A DNA stretch of 64,000 bases from Bacteroidota bacterium (GCA_020444275.1 JAHLLG010000005.1:214004-278003), one strand, 5' to 3'; shown: positions 8,563 to 18,704, counted from the stretch's first letter. Notes: generated from the letters alone by a model not told the origin. A program made the numbers and translations.

Positions 8563-8655
8563 ATTTTACTTTTAAGGAAACCAAATATAACTCATTATAA
8601 GTACATTTGTGAAATTATTTGCGAGATTCTGGTTTTTAAAAATGAAATAAAATCC

Positions 8656-8663
8656 TATTTTCG
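8656..8663 (+). promoter_or_regulatory. Possible -7 element for aspS
   Basis: TATTTTCG, one base off TAnnTTTG, lies 40 bases before the aspS ATG in the divergent tadA-aspS gap. No clear -33 element is seen at the right distance. Confidence 0.35.
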
Positions 8664-8703
8664 CAGTTCAATTAAAATATAAATTTGGTTAAATAATATA
8701 GAT

Positions 8704-10455
8704 ATGTATAGAACACATACTTGTGGAGAATTAAGAATTAATGATGTTGATAAAGAAGTAACTCTAAGCGGTTGGATCCAGGCTGTCAGAAAGCTTGGCG
8801 GAATGACTTTTATTACCTTACGCGACAGATATGGTTTAACGCAGCTGGTTTTCGACGAAAACGCTTCTGCGGAACTGAAGAATAAATTAGAAGAGTTAGG
8901 ACGAGAGTATGTGATAAAGGTAAACGGAAAGGTAATTGAACGAAGCAGTAAAAATCCTAAAATGCCAACTGGGGAAATCGAGATCGTTGTTAGTGATGTT
9001 GAGATATTAAATAAATCGGATATTCCTCCATTCACCATAGAAAATGAAACAGATGGTGGCGATGAATTACGAATGAAGTACCGATACCTTGATTTAAGAA
9101 GAAATCCGGTACGAGAAAATCTTGAGCTGAGACACAGAATGGGACAGGAGATTCGTAAGTTTCTTGATGACGAAAAGTTCATGGAAATAGAAACTCCATA
9201 TCTTATAAAATCAACACCGGAAGGCGCTCGCGATTTTATTGTTCCATCACGAATGAATCAGGGTGAGTTCTACGCATTACCTCAGTCGCCACAGACATTT
9301 AAGCAGTTATTAATGGTGTCGGGATTCGATCGGTATTTTCAAATTGTAAAGTGTTTCCGCGACGAGGATTTAAGAGCCGACCGACAGCCGGAGTTTACCC
9401 AAATCGATTGTGAAATGTCGTTTGTCGATCAGGAGGATGTAATTAATACCTTTGAAAAATTGGCAAAGTATCTGTTTTACGAGATCAAAGGAGTATCATT
9501 TAACGATGATTTTCCTCGCATATCGTACGACGATGCCATGAAATATTACGGTTCTGATAAACCTGACCTGCGATTTGGAATGAAATTTACCGAGATTACA
9601 GATATTGCACAGGGAAAAGGATTTAAAGTATTCGATAGTGTTGAATATATAGGAGGAATTGTTGCCGAAAATTGTGCCGATTATTCAAGAAAACAACTAG
9701 ATCAGCTTACAGCATTTGTGCAAAAGCCGCAGGTTGGTGCAAAAGGCTTAGTGTATGTTAAATATAATGCCGATGGTACGTTTAAGTCATCAGTTGATAA
9801 ATTTTTCACCCCGGAAGATTTAAAAACCTGGGCCGATTCAATGAATGCCAAAGAAGGCGATTTATTATTAATACTGGCAGGAAAAAGAGAAGATACTCTT
9901 AATGCGCTTAATGAGTTGCGTTTAGAAATGGGCAACACATTAGGATTAAGAGATAAAGATTCCTTTGCCCCTTGTTGGGTTGTTGATTTTCCGTTATTAG
10001 AATGGGACGAAGAGGAGCAGCGCTATTTTGCTAAACATCACCCGTTTACATCACCAAAAACAGAAGATATTGAATTGTTTGAAACTGATCCGGGTAAAAT
10101 GCGAGCTAATGCATACGATTTTGTAATTAATGGTGTGGAAATTGGAGGAGGTTCAATTCGTATTTTTAATGCCGATTTACAACAAAAAATGTTCAGAGCA
10201 CTTGGTATTTCAGAAGAAGAAGCTAATGAAAAATTTGGTTTTCTATTAAGTGCATTTAAATATGGTGCACCGCCACATGGTGGTATTGCTTTTGGATTTG
10301 ATCGTTGGTGTTCGGTTTTTGGTGGTTCCAGCTCTATTAGAGATTATATTGCTTTCCCGAAAAACAATGCCGGTCGGGATGTAATGATCGATTCACCATC
10401 TGAAATTGATGAAAAACAATTAAATGAGTTATCGCTAAAGGTTATTAAGAAATAA
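8704..10455 (+). CDS. aspS: Aspartate--tRNA ligase
   Basis: A 583-residue class II aminoacyl-tRNA synthetase. An N-terminal OB-fold anticodon-binding domain starts at about residue 14 ([18 protein letters not shown]). The catalytic core follows, with class II motif 2 around [18 protein letters not shown] and motif 3 [10 protein letters not shown] near the C terminus. The bacterial GAD insertion lies in between. It charges tRNA-Asp in the cytoplasm. Length matches bacterial AspRS. It is monocistronic and ends at a strong bidirectional terminator. Whether it also charges tRNA-Asn cannot be read from sequence alone. Confidence 0.97.
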   Translation: MYRTHTCGELRINDVDKEVTLSGWIQAVRKLGGMTFITLRDRYGLTQLVFDENASAELKNKLEELGREYVIKVNGKVIERSSKNPKMPTGEIEIVVSDVEILNKSDIPPFTIENETDGGDELRMKYRYLDLRRNPVRENLELRHRMGQEIRKFLDDEKFMEIETPYLIKSTPEGARDFIVPSRMNQGEFYALPQSPQTFKQLLMVSGFDRYFQIVKCFRDEDLRADRQPEFTQIDCEMSFVDQEDVINTFEKLAKYLFYEIKGVSFNDDFPRISYDDAMKYYGSDKPDLRFGMKFTEITDIAQGKGFKVFDSVEYIGGIVAENCADYSRKQLDQLTAFVQKPQVGAKGLVYVKYNADGTFKSSVDKFFTPEDLKTWADSMNAKEGDLLLILAGKREDTLNALNELRLEMGNTLGLRDKDSFAPCWVVDFPLLEWDEEEQRYFAKHHPFTSPKTEDIELFETDPGKMRANAYDFVINGVEIGGGSIRIFNADLQQKMFRALGISEEEANEKFGFLLSAFKYGAPPHGGIAFGFDRWCSVFGGSSSIRDYIAFPKNNAGRDVMIDSPSEIDEKQLNELSLKVIKK

Positions 10456-10479
10456 GAACTTATTTATACTGATTAAATA

Positions 10480-10516
10480 AAAAAGGCTGATGCAAATTTT
10501 GCATCAGCCTTTCTTT
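10480..10516. terminator. Bidirectional intrinsic terminator
   Basis: AAGGCTGATGCAAA and TTTGCATCAGCCTT form a 14-bp perfect stem with A and T tracts outside. It lies between the convergent aspS and secreted-repeat genes. Confidence 0.92.
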
Positions 10517-10532
10517 TATTATAAACGATGGT

Positions 10533-11480
10533 TTAAATTTCAGTATCTGTAGTGAATTTGAATTGTCCTGCAACATCCCACTGTTGAGTAGATCTGTTCC
10601 AAACATATTCTGTTTTTTCTGTCATGTAACCATCTTCGTTATACTGAGCATCAATTTTGTTAAAATTAACCCACTTACTTGAAGTATAATCAAATTTCTT
10701 TTCAACAAAGGCAGTCTGATTTCCTGATTTATCATAAATCATTTCGTGCAATACACCTTCTAACCACTGCTTTTTACCTTTATTCCAAGTATATCTGATT
10801 TCTTCGGTTTTATCACCTCTCCAGTTATATGCAATTTCATATTTACCTTCGGTGTTCCATGAACCATTAGACCATGATGAAGCAACTACTACAGATGGTG
10901 GCGAGTATGGATTCTCAAATTCCATGGCATATTTCTTATGGTTGTCCCAGTTTTTTGTTACACCATTGTAAAGGCTAATAATTACAGTGTTTTTATCTCC
11001 ATTATTGTTATACTTTATTAAGTATTTCATTACATTAAACCACTCTTCTGTTGGCTTTTTCCACTGTTGGAATAATACTTCTTCTTTTTGTCTTCCTTTA
11101 TAAGAAGTTGTTTTAAGTTGAGCGTTTACCCAATTTTTAGTAGAAGCATCCCATTCTTGTGTTATTTCTTCAACTTCTAAACCTTTTTCATCATAAGTAT
11201 AGTTGATTCTTAAATAGTTCGACCAACTATTATTTTTCCAGGTTTGTACAAAATTTTCAGTTGGATTCTGTTTTGCATCAAAGCGTCTGATCTCTCTTTG
11301 ATAAAAAATCCAGCTGTTTGTGTTTGCATTAAATTGGAACGTGTACAATGTATCTGCACCCGACCAATTCATTTTAGGCTTACTATCATCAGGTATTTCT
11401 GATTTTGGTTGAGCATTTACGTTAACTACCATGAATGCTGACAACACGATTACTCCGATTAATTTAACTATTGTTTTCAT
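10533..11480 (-). CDS. Secreted protein of about eight W-anchored 30-residue repeats, function unknown
   Basis: A 315-residue protein with a Sec signal (first about 23 residues, ending VNAQ). From about residue 57 it consists of eight tandem units of 29-31 residues, each beginning with Trp and following the pattern W-n-x-x-k-x4-Y-x3-G-x3-e-x4-W-x5. A ninth unit is cut short at the C terminus. The many alternating aromatic and charged residues suggest beta-hairpin repeats in an extended sheet or beta propeller-like fold. I see no type 9 secretion tail and no lipobox. It resembles loosely the YD/Trp-rich repeat proteins of Bacteroidota, but I cannot name a function. It stands alone between two terminators. 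Confidence 0.7.
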   Translation of the reverse strand: MKTIVKLIGVIVLSAFMVVNVNAQPKSEIPDDSKPKMNWSGADTLYTFQFNANTNSWIFYQREIRRFDAKQNPTENFVQTWKNNSWSNYLRINYTYDEKGLEVEEITQEWDASTKNWVNAQLKTTSYKGRQKEEVLFQQWKKPTEEWFNVMKYLIKYNNNGDKNTVIISLYNGVTKNWDNHKKYAMEFENPYSPPSVVVASSWSNGSWNTEGKYEIAYNWRGDKTEEIRYTWNKGKKQWLEGVLHEMIYDKSGNQTAFVEKKFDYTSSKWVNFNKIDAQYNEDGYMTEKTEYVWNRSTQQWDVAGQFKFTTDTEI

Positions 11481-11597
11481 TTGTTTATGTTTTTAATTTA
11501 ACGTTTTTAATTCAATGTTTAAATTGTGTTTCTAATGCTAAGATGCATAAGGATAAAAATACCCTATGTAAAAATCCAACATATTAATAATCAACAC

Positions 11598-11632
11598 AAA
11601 AAAGAGCCGCATGTTCGATGCGACTCTTAGAA
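11598..11632 (-). terminator. Intrinsic terminator for the permease gene
   Basis: Read on the minus strand, AAGAGTCGCAT...ATGCGGCTCTT forms a stem with one mismatch followed by a T run. It lies 24 bases after the stop of the minus-strand permease. Confidence 0.8.
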
Positions 11633-11655
11633 TAATTTAGTTTTGTATACTCTTT

Positions 11656-14028
11656 TTATTCATATCTGAGTGAATTGGCAGGATTACTTCTGGCTGCTTT
11701 CATCGATTGGTAAAGAATGGTCAGTATAGCAATTGCAATGGATAGTAAGAAAGCATATAAATAGATGTCTATCGAAATTTTTGTTTTGTATGCAAAACCT
11801 TGTAACCATTTGTTCATTCCATAGTAAGCAATAGGAATAGCTATAACATTTGCAATGATGACCCATTTGATAAACTCCCTGGAGATGAGTAAAATGATTT
11901 GAGAAACCGAAGAACCTAGTGCCTTTCGTATACCAATTTCTTTGGTTCTGCTTGCCGCAATAAATGCTGCTAATCCGAACAAACCTAGCATTGCAATAAT
12001 TATAGCAATTAGTGCAAAATACTGGAAGAATTTCCCGAGACGTTGTTCTGATGAGTAGAGGTTATTAATCTCCTCTTCAACATATGAATATCCAAATGGA
12101 ATATTTTCTGAAAACTCTTTATAAATGTTCTCAATTATTTCAAGAGCCTTTTTATCTTGGCCTTCCTGGATCTTGATATTCACTGTGCCCATCCAGTCAT
12201 CGTTCCACACCAAGGCTTGAGGTCCTATGTTTTCTCTTAATGAGCGGTAATTATAACTTTTAAAAACGCCAATTATTTCACACTCTTTACTCGGAAGAGC
12301 CGTTAAGTACCAACTATCGCGATGAAAAATGGTGCCGGCAACTTTACCCATTTCTAAACCTTCTTCTTTTACTGCTTCTTCATTCAGTATAATTTTCTTT
12401 TGATAATCAGACTGGTTGTCAAAAGAGAAGTTTCGTCCTTCAATGAGTTCAATTTCATACAGATCCAAAAATGCAGGATCAATAACGTGCACTTGCAGAG
12501 CGGTGCGATCACCATCTGAATTTAAGTCAAAGCTTTCGCTATTGCTAAACGAAGTCAGTTTTCCACCACTAAAAGATACTTTTAAGATTTCCGGATGAGA
12601 AAGTAATTTTTGCTTAAAGGCTTCTTTCTGCTTTTTAATGTTTGTATTTAAGCCCAGAGTTATAATATTATCTTTAGTAAATCCGGTATCCTTATTTTTT
12701 AAGAAATTTAACTGTTTATGTACAACCAGCGTTGAAATAATGAGTGCTACTGAAATTGTAAACTGAATAATCACAAGAATTTTTCTGAAAATTACAGCAC
12801 TTTTTCCTTTTGTTTTTTCTCCTTTAAGAACCGATACAGGATTAAAAGCTGTTAAATAAAAAGCCGGGTATATGCCTGCTATAGTTCCGACTACAAGAAT
12901 TCCTGCTAACGATAATACAACAAATTGTGTGTTGATAAATTCGAACAGATCAAGTTCTTTTTGCACCAGATTGTTAAACGTGGGTAATAAAAGCTGAACA
13001 AGAGTTATAGCAAGTAAAAACGAAATAAAAGTGATCAGAACCGATTCGGATAAGAATTGAACGATAAGCTGTCGTTTTGTGCTTCCATGTACTTTTCGAA
13101 TACCCACTTCAGTTGCACGCGATGCAGCTTTTGCTGTAGTTAAGTTAATAAAGTTAATACAAGCAATAAAGATGATGAAAATTCCAATAGCCAGGAAAAG
13201 TCGTACATTATTCTTATTCCCATGAATCACACCAAAATCGTATCGACTATGGTTTGCAAAATATACATCTTTCAGTGGCCGCAGTGTAATCAGTGGATCT
13301 TCCCAGTCGGGCCATCTTTCCTTAAATTTATCAACTAAATTGTTTGCTAAGCTTTTTGCATCGTAAAGTTCAGGAAGTAAAAAGTATGTTTGGAATTGCC
13401 ATGTACCATAACTTCTTAAATATTCTTTGTTGTTTATTACACCCAATAAATTAAAGGGTAGTAATGCATCAACCTGAATGTGAAAGTTAGGAAACTCTTT
13501 AATAACTCCGGTAATAACAACTTCTTGCCCGTCGGGGGTTTTAACTATTTCGTTTATCGGATTTTGATTTCCGAACAATGTTTGTGCAATTTTTTCTGTT
13601 ATTACCATGGAGTTTGGCGTGGCAAAAGCTGTAGCGGGGTCACCAAGAATAAATTGTGTGGTAAACACATTAAAAAAAGATGAATCTGCCAACATCACAT
13701 GCGGAATCTTAACCGTCGATTCGTTGTAGTTTATTACCTGGCTGCCGATGGATTTAAAGCGAACCACATGTTCAATTTCAGGAAACCAATCCTGGGCATC
13801 TAATCCGGCGGCAGAGGGTAAGTGAACCATTTCTGCATCGCCAAATTCGAACCGATAAATTCTATCATAGTTTTCATTGAACTTGTCAAACGAGTATTCG
13901 TTCACGACAAATAGCATAATCAGAATAAACAGGGTTATCCCGATGGATAAACCAATGAAGTTAATCAATGAGTACCCAAAGTTTCGCGCAATATTTCTAA
14001 ATGCGGTTTTTATATAATGCGTTATCAT
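11656..14028 (-). CDS. MacB/FtsX-type ABC transporter permease, orphan (module 1)
   Basis: A 790-residue inner membrane protein with two FtsX permease halves. TM1 follows the start MITHYIKTAFRNIARN, a MacB-like periplasmic domain comes next, then three helices with the cytoplasmic coupling segment EVGIRKVHGSTKRQL. The second half repeats this plan with RTKEIGIRKALGSSVSQI near the C terminus. MacB-type proteins couple ATP hydrolysis to periplasmic work (mechanotransmission), but this gene has no ATPase domain and no ATPase gene beside it. It is divergent from the sigma-54 regulator at 14197. A -24-like TGGCAT lies 44 bases before its ATG, so it is likely the regulator's target (inference). Confidence 0.88.
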   Translation of the reverse strand: MITHYIKTAFRNIARNFGYSLINFIGLSIGITLFILIMLFVVNEYSFDKFNENYDRIYRFEFGDAEMVHLPSAAGLDAQDWFPEIEHVVRFKSIGSQVINYNESTVKIPHVMLADSSFFNVFTTQFILGDPATAFATPNSMVITEKIAQTLFGNQNPINEIVKTPDGQEVVITGVIKEFPNFHIQVDALLPFNLLGVINNKEYLRSYGTWQFQTYFLLPELYDAKSLANNLVDKFKERWPDWEDPLITLRPLKDVYFANHSRYDFGVIHGNKNNVRLFLAIGIFIIFIACINFINLTTAKAASRATEVGIRKVHGSTKRQLIVQFLSESVLITFISFLLAITLVQLLLPTFNNLVQKELDLFEFINTQFVVLSLAGILVVGTIAGIYPAFYLTAFNPVSVLKGEKTKGKSAVIFRKILVIIQFTISVALIISTLVVHKQLNFLKNKDTGFTKDNIITLGLNTNIKKQKEAFKQKLLSHPEILKVSFSGGKLTSFSNSESFDLNSDGDRTALQVHVIDPAFLDLYEIELIEGRNFSFDNQSDYQKKIILNEEAVKEEGLEMGKVAGTIFHRDSWYLTALPSKECEIIGVFKSYNYRSLRENIGPQALVWNDDWMGTVNIKIQEGQDKKALEIIENIYKEFSENIPFGYSYVEEEINNLYSSEQRLGKFFQYFALIAIIIAMLGLFGLAAFIAASRTKEIGIRKALGSSVSQIILLISREFIKWVIIANVIAIPIAYYGMNKWLQGFAYKTKISIDIYLYAFLLSIAIAILTILYQSMKAARSNPANSLRYE

Positions 14029-14057
14029 AATATTTCTTTTTTGTTTATGTTAATTAT

Positions 14058-14072
14058 GATAAAATTATGCCA
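14058..14072 (-). promoter_or_regulatory. Possible sigma-54 promoter for module-1 permease
   Basis: On the minus strand TGGCAT-N5-TATC has a good -24 half, while its -12 half keeps only two of four TTGC bases. It would place the start about 14048, 20 bases before the permease ATG. Weak by itself; supported by the adjacent sigma-54 activator gene. Confidence 0.35.
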
Positions 14073-14146
14073 CTTGTGTTAAATCACATAAAATCAGATA
14101 TATAATAAGTTGAGCGCCTGCTTTATATTTCTAAATCGTATCATTA

Positions 14147-14177
14147 TGACACAACTATTTGTTTCATATTGACACAA
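14147..14177. promoter_or_regulatory. Direct repeats, possible enhancer sites (module 1)
   Basis: TGACACAA occurs at 14147-14154 and again at 14170-14177, 23 bases apart. Related AATTGTCA follows at the regulator start. From the permease promoter these lie at about -100 to -130, the usual distance for NtrC-like activator sites. Confidence 0.4.
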
Positions 14178-14196
14178 TTGTTACATTTGAATTGTC

Positions 14197-15564
14197 ATGT
14201 CTAAAGTTAATGGAAAAATATTAGTTGTCGATGACGACAAGGATGTTTTGTTCACAGCCAGAATGGCTCTGAAACAGCGTTTTGTAGATGTAATCATTGA
14301 AACAGATCCTCAGAGAATTCCTCAATATATAAAAAATGAAGCGGTTGATGTGGTTATACTGGATATGAATTTTAAGCCGGGAGCAACAGATGGAAATGAA
14401 GGACTGTTTTGGTTAAAAAAAATTACGGAGCTGGACTCAGGAATTGGAGTAATAATGAATACAGCTTATGGTGATATTCAGTTGGCGGTAGAAGCTATGA
14501 AAGTTGGAGCCTCTGAGTTTATTGTTAAACCCTGGGAAAGTGAAAAATTACTGGCCACCGTGCTTAATGTTTACCAGGTTGTGGAATCGAAAAAAGAGAT
14601 CAAAAAATTACGCGATGCACAAAAAGTATTATCCGGACAGATTGATAAAGGTTATAAAGAAATACTTAGCCGGTCGGAAGAAATGAAACCTGTTTTTTCA
14701 ATCATTAATAAAGTTTCAAATACGGATGCAACTGTGCTGGTTTTGGGAGAGAATGGTACCGGAAAGGAGTTGGTGGCCAGAGAGATTCATAGAAAATCTG
14801 AAAGAGCTGATTATCCGTTTATTAATGTTGATTTGGGTGCACTATCCGAATCACTTTTCGAATCAGAAATGTTCGGTCATACTAAAGGCGCATTTACCGA
14901 TGCAAAAGAAGATAAAGCCGGCCGTTTTGAAATTGCGTCAGGAGGAACTCTTTTTTTAGATGAGATTGGAAATCTTTCCTTAAATCTGCAAGCGAAATTA
15001 TTGTCCGTTATTCAAAACCGGAAAATTACGAAAGTGGGAGCCTCAAAAAGTATCGATGTAGATGTGCGCTTGATTTGTGCTACCAACAAGAATTTATATC
15101 AAATGGTTCAGGATGGCGGGTTCAGGCAGGATTTGTTATACAGAATAAATACTGTTGAAATTAATTTGCCAGCATTAAGAGATAGAAAGGGTGATGCTGC
15201 TCTGTTGTCAAAGAAATTCTTAAAAATGTTTGGTATAAAATACAACAAGAAGAATTTAAGGTTAACACCAAAGGCTCTTCAGCAGATCGAATCGTATAAT
15301 TGGCCTGGTAACATAAGAGAATTACAACATGTTATTGAACGGGCTGTAATTTTGGCTGAAAACGATATGATCAATGAACACGATTTTGCTTTAAAAAAAG
15401 AATCTGCTCATACAAAATCAGATACATTAAATATTGATGAGCTGGAGAAGCAGGCAATTCAGAATGCTATTACTAAATCGAATGGTAATTTAACCAAAGC
15501 GTCGGAAGAGTTGGGAATGGGACGAAGCACACTGTACAGAAAAATGAAAAAATATGATATTTAA
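14197..15564 (+). CDS. Sigma-54-dependent response regulator, NtrC family (module 1)
   Basis: A 455-residue regulator with three domains. The N-terminal receiver (about 6-120) has VVDDDKD, phospho-acceptor Asp in VILDMNF and VKPW lysine. The AAA+ domain (about 155-385) has Walker A GENGTGKE and Walker B GTLFLDEIGN. The C-terminal Fis-type helix-turn-helix contains NLTKASEELGMGRSTLYRKM. It activates sigma-54 promoters by remodelling the closed complex. The sigma-54 contact loop reads GAFTDA rather than GAFTGA. The kinase gene overlaps its end by 11 bases, so the two are cotranscribed partners. The likely target is the divergent permease. Confidence 0.93.
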   Translation: MSKVNGKILVVDDDKDVLFTARMALKQRFVDVIIETDPQRIPQYIKNEAVDVVILDMNFKPGATDGNEGLFWLKKITELDSGIGVIMNTAYGDIQLAVEAMKVGASEFIVKPWESEKLLATVLNVYQVVESKKEIKKLRDAQKVLSGQIDKGYKEILSRSEEMKPVFSIINKVSNTDATVLVLGENGTGKELVAREIHRKSERADYPFINVDLGALSESLFESEMFGHTKGAFTDAKEDKAGRFEIASGGTLFLDEIGNLSLNLQAKLLSVIQNRKITKVGASKSIDVDVRLICATNKNLYQMVQDGGFRQDLLYRINTVEINLPALRDRKGDAALLSKKFLKMFGIKYNKKNLRLTPKALQQIESYNWPGNIRELQHVIERAVILAENDMINEHDFALKKESAHTKSDTLNIDELEKQAIQNAITKSNGNLTKASEELGMGRSTLYRKMKKYDI

Positions 15565-16894
15565 AAGATTCCGATATATTGCCATTTTCTATCTGGCACT
15601 TATTCTTGTGATAACCGGACTAAGCGTTTATGTAGCTTTTAATACGTATTTTTGGTTAACCTCTTTTTGGTTATTTGTAATTGACATTATTTTGATAGTT
15701 GTGTTTATTAGATTTATTGAGCGTGAACATAAAAAATTGGCTCATTTTTTATATTCAACCGCTCAGGACGATTTTACTCCTCCGCTTTCTAAAGAATTTC
15801 ATGATTTAGAAATGAACAAGGCATTTGAGCATTTATCTAAAGTGATTGTAAACTTGCGTGAAAAGGCACAGATCAATTTAAATTATTTGCAAACGGTAAT
15901 TAATAATATCAATATTGCCATTATTTGCATGAATGATTCAAATAAGATTGTATTATCTAACAGTGCTGCAAAAAATCTTTTTAATAAGACTTTGCTGAGA
16001 GATGTAAATTCTTTAAAAGAGCGAAAAAGTAATTTACCCGAATTAATGCTGAACCTGCAAGCGAACGAAAAGAAATTAATTAAGTTTAAACAAGATGGGA
16101 AACTGCAGAATTACTCGATACAACTGGCGGATTTTAAAATAAAGGGTGATCAATACAAAATCTTCTCATTTCAAAATATTCAAAGCGAACTGGAACAGAA
16201 TGAGCTGGAATCGTGGCAAAAGCTTACCCGGGTTATGACTCATGAAATAATGAATTCAGTAATACCCATATCTAATTTGTCAGGATTGGTTTATCAAAAA
16301 ATTTTCGATGAAAATGAACGTTGGATCAATGAAATAGAAGATTCTGACAAACTAGATATCAAAGAAGGATTACAAACAATAGGCAGCAGAAGTAAAGGTT
16401 TAGTGAGTTTTGTAGAAGCAACTCGTCATTTTACAAAAATGCCCGAGCCTAAATTTGAGCTGCTCAAAGTGAGTTATTTGATAAAGCACGCTTCTGCATT
16501 GTTAAAAGGAAAACTAGATGAAAAGTCAATTGAATTAATTACTGAAATTAAGGATGAAGGATTAGAAATTTTTGCTGATGAATCTTTAGTATCGCAGGTA
16601 TTAATTAATTTATTATTAAATGCTATAGATGCAGTCGATCAATCAGATAAACCTCAAATACGTATTAACGCTTATCTTTCTTCTGATAACAGAATAAGAA
16701 TTGAAATATACGACAACGGGAAAGGAATAGCAGAAAAGGATTTAGATCATATTTTTATTCCGTTTTATACTACCAGGGAAAAGGGATCGGGCATAGGACT
16801 AAGTTTGGCAAAACAAATCATGTTTTTGCACAAAGGTCAAATTGATGTTGATTCTGAGCAAGGAAAAGGCACCAAATTTGTAATTTGTTTTTAA
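15554..16894 (+). CDS. NtrY-like sensor histidine kinase (module 1)
   Basis: A 446-residue membrane kinase. Two helices near the N terminus (about 8-30 and 34-54) have almost no periplasmic loop between them, so it likely senses membrane or cytoplasmic state. A PAS-like segment (about 108-210) follows, then the phosphorylated histidine His230 in VMTHEIMNSVIPI. The ATPase domain has LINLLLNAIDAV (N box), IYDNGKGI (G1) and GSGIGLSLAKQI (G2). The H box with Asn after HEIM is characteristic of this NtrY-like group. It overlaps the regulator gene by 11 bases. It is closely similar in plan to the kinase at 49433. Confidence 0.92.
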   Translation: MIFKRFRYIAIFYLALILVITGLSVYVAFNTYFWLTSFWLFVIDIILIVVFIRFIEREHKKLAHFLYSTAQDDFTPPLSKEFHDLEMNKAFEHLSKVIVNLREKAQINLNYLQTVINNINIAIICMNDSNKIVLSNSAAKNLFNKTLLRDVNSLKERKSNLPELMLNLQANEKKLIKFKQDGKLQNYSIQLADFKIKGDQYKIFSFQNIQSELEQNELESWQKLTRVMTHEIMNSVIPISNLSGLVYQKIFDENERWINEIEDSDKLDIKEGLQTIGSRSKGLVSFVEATRHFTKMPEPKFELLKVSYLIKHASALLKGKLDEKSIELITEIKDEGLEIFADESLVSQVLINLLLNAIDAVDQSDKPQIRINAYLSSDNRIRIEIYDNGKGIAEKDLDHIFIPFYTTREKGSGIGLSLAKQIMFLHKGQIDVDSEQGKGTKFVICF

Positions 16895-17024
16895 GAACAT
16901 GTGTTAATTTTTTTTAGAGTGGAAAACTTCAACTTTATTTGTTGAAAACTTAAGCTTTATTTAATCATCAAATTAATGTATTGGTGCTAATTTCACACAA
17001 GCTATTAATTACTAAAATTGTTTT

Positions 17025-17339
17025 ATGATAACAGTTGATCACATTGAGAACACATACCTGGTTTCGTTTTTTAATACCACAAAATTAAATGTGTTAAATG
17101 CTAAAGAAACAGAATCGCAGTTAATTCCTTTGGTTAAACAGCAGGGAACAACTTTAACACTGAATTTAAATGGAATAAAGTTTATTGACAGTTCAGGTTT
17201 TGAAATGCTGTTGAGTTTATATAAAACAGCAAAAATTAATAATGCAACACTGCGTTTAATTAATGTTACCGACGAGTTAACCGAGTTAATTAAATTAGTC
17301 GAGCTTGACCACGTATTTGAGTTGAACAAAAATATTTAA
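17025..17339 (+). CDS. STAS-domain protein (anti-anti-sigma factor type)
   Basis: A 104-residue stand-alone STAS domain. The conserved loop FIDSSGFEMLLSL (about residues 50-62) contains the serine pair that partner kinases phosphorylate in SpoIIAA/RsbV proteins. Length is that of a single domain, with nothing added. No anti-sigma kinase or PP2C phosphatase gene is nearby, so the partner is elsewhere. The 130 bases before it hold a TAATTTCA box that might be a -7 element, and a terminator follows at once, so it seems monocistronic. It could instead regulate a transporter or lipid-asymmetry complex, but the free-standing form favours a phospho-switch. Confidence 0.8.
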   Translation: MITVDHIENTYLVSFFNTTKLNVLNAKETESQLIPLVKQQGTTLTLNLNGIKFIDSSGFEMLLSLYKTAKINNATLRLINVTDELTELIKLVELDHVFELNKNI

Positions 17340-17362
17340 GGGTTGATTATCAACCCTTTTTT
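17338..17362 (+). terminator. Intrinsic terminator
   Basis: AAGGGTTGA-TTA-TCAACCCTT is followed by a T run, overlapping the last stop codon base of the STAS gene and ending 5 bases before the miaB stop on the other strand. Confidence 0.88.
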
Positions 17363-17366
17363 ATGT

Positions 17367-18704
17367 TTAATTTGTAGGAGTGCCAATTAAAGTGGCCGAT
17401 GTACAATCTGTAATTTCTACAAAAACGTAATCGCCAACTTTAAAATCTTTTTTGGGAAAAACGACAACCTTATTTTGTGATGTTCTTCCGAAAAGCTCTT
17501 CTGACGATTTTTTAGAGACACCTTCAACCAATACTTCAAATACTTTTCCCAAATCGCCTTTTTTACTTTTTTCCGATAACTTGTTCTGAAGATTTATAAT
17601 TTCTGTTAATCTTCTGGTTTTGGTTCCTTCCGAAATGTCATCTTTTAAATGCCTTGCAGCATACGTTTTGGGTCTTTCCGAATACTTAAACATATATGCA
17701 AAATCGTAATTTACCCACTCCATTAAGCTTAAGGTATCCTGATGATCTTCTTCTGTTTCGGCTGGGAAACCGGTCATAATATCGGTTGAAATAGAACAAT
17801 CGGGTAAAATACGTTTTATGGCATTTATCCTGTCCATATACCATTCACGAGTATAACCACGATTCATCGCTTCCAGTACTTTTGTGCTTCCCGATTGAGC
17901 AGGTAAATGAATATGATTACAAATATTATTGTACATAGCCATGGTATATAACACTTCATCAGACATGTCCTTTGGGTGCGATGTTGAGAAACGGATTCTT
18001 AATTTTGGACTAATTTTAGCAGTCATTTCCAGGAGCTGTGCAAATCGGATTTGATCTTCTTCGTTTTCAGCATCCCAAAAATAGGAATCAACATTTTGTC
18101 CGAGCAATGTAACTTCTTTATATCCTTTGTTGTACAGGTCTTCAACTTCTCTAACAATTGATTTCGGATCACGGCTTCTTTCTCCTCCTCTTACATAAGG
18201 CACAATACAATACGAGCACATGTTATTGCATCCACGCATGATGGATACGAAAGCAGAAATCTTATTTTTATCTAATCGCACCGGATTGATATCGGCATAT
18301 GTTTCTTCTTTTGATAAGATCACATTAACCCCTTTCTGCCCTGATTCGGCATTTTCCAAAAGGTTGGGCAGTTCTCGGTAAGCATCCGGACCCACAACAA
18401 TATCTACTGTTTTATCTTCTTCAATAAGTTTTTCCTTTAGTCGTTCAGCCATGCAACCAATTACACCAACTGTAAGTTCCGGCTTTTTCTTTTTAACCTG
18501 TTTAAATACATCCAGTCGCCCCCAAACCCGTTGCTCGGCATTTTCGCGTATCGAACATGTATTAACCAGAATTACATCAGCATCGTTTATATCTTCTGTA
18601 ACCGTATAACCTTTTTCTTCGAGTACTGATGCCACTACCTCACTATCTGCCACATTCATCTGGCATCCATAGGTTTCTATATATAATTTTTGAGAATTAC
18701 TCAT
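17367..18704 (-). CDS. miaB: tRNA-2-methylthio-N6-dimethylallyladenosine synthase
   Basis: A 445-residue radical SAM methylthiotransferase that adds a methylthio group to i6A37 in tRNAs reading UNN codons. The N-terminal MTTase domain holds three cysteines for the auxiliary cluster (Cys14 in YGCQMN, Cys50 in VNTCSIRE, Cys84 in VIGCMAE). The radical SAM motif is CNNMCSYC (Cys159, Cys163, Cys166). A C-terminal TRAM domain binds RNA (about residues 380-442). The [12 protein letters not shown] signature distinguishes MiaB from MtaB and RimO. It is monocistronic, convergent with the STAS gene, 90 bases from the next minus-strand gene. Confidence 0.95.
   Translation of the reverse strand: MSNSQKLYIETYGCQMNVADSEVVASVLEEKGYTVTEDINDADVILVNTCSIRENAEQRVWGRLDVFKQVKKKKPELTVGVIGCMAERLKEKLIEEDKTVDIVVGPDAYRELPNLLENAESGQKGVNVILSKEETYADINPVRLDKNKISAFVSIMRGCNNMCSYCIVPYVRGGERSRDPKSIVREVEDLYNKGYKEVTLLGQNVDSYFWDAENEEDQIRFAQLLEMTAKISPKLRIRFSTSHPKDMSDEVLYTMAMYNNICNHIHLPAQSGSTKVLEAMNRGYTREWYMDRINAIKRILPDCSISTDIMTGFPAETEEDHQDTLSLMEWVNYDFAYMFKYSERPKTYAARHLKDDISEGTKTRRLTEIINLQNKLSEKSKKGDLGKVFEVLVEGVSKKSSEELFGRTSQNKVVVFPKKDFKVGDYVFVEITDCTSATLIGTPTN

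Noticed and set aside
8655-9182. Minus-strand open frame of 175 codons over aspS start
   Set aside because: It lies opposite a clear aspartyl-tRNA synthetase and has Ser/Ile-rich shadow composition with no domain.
14070-14090. CRP-like TGTGTTAAATCACA near the module-1 permease promoter
   Set aside because: The arms are spaced two bases too close for a CRP/FNR site and the palindrome is imperfect.
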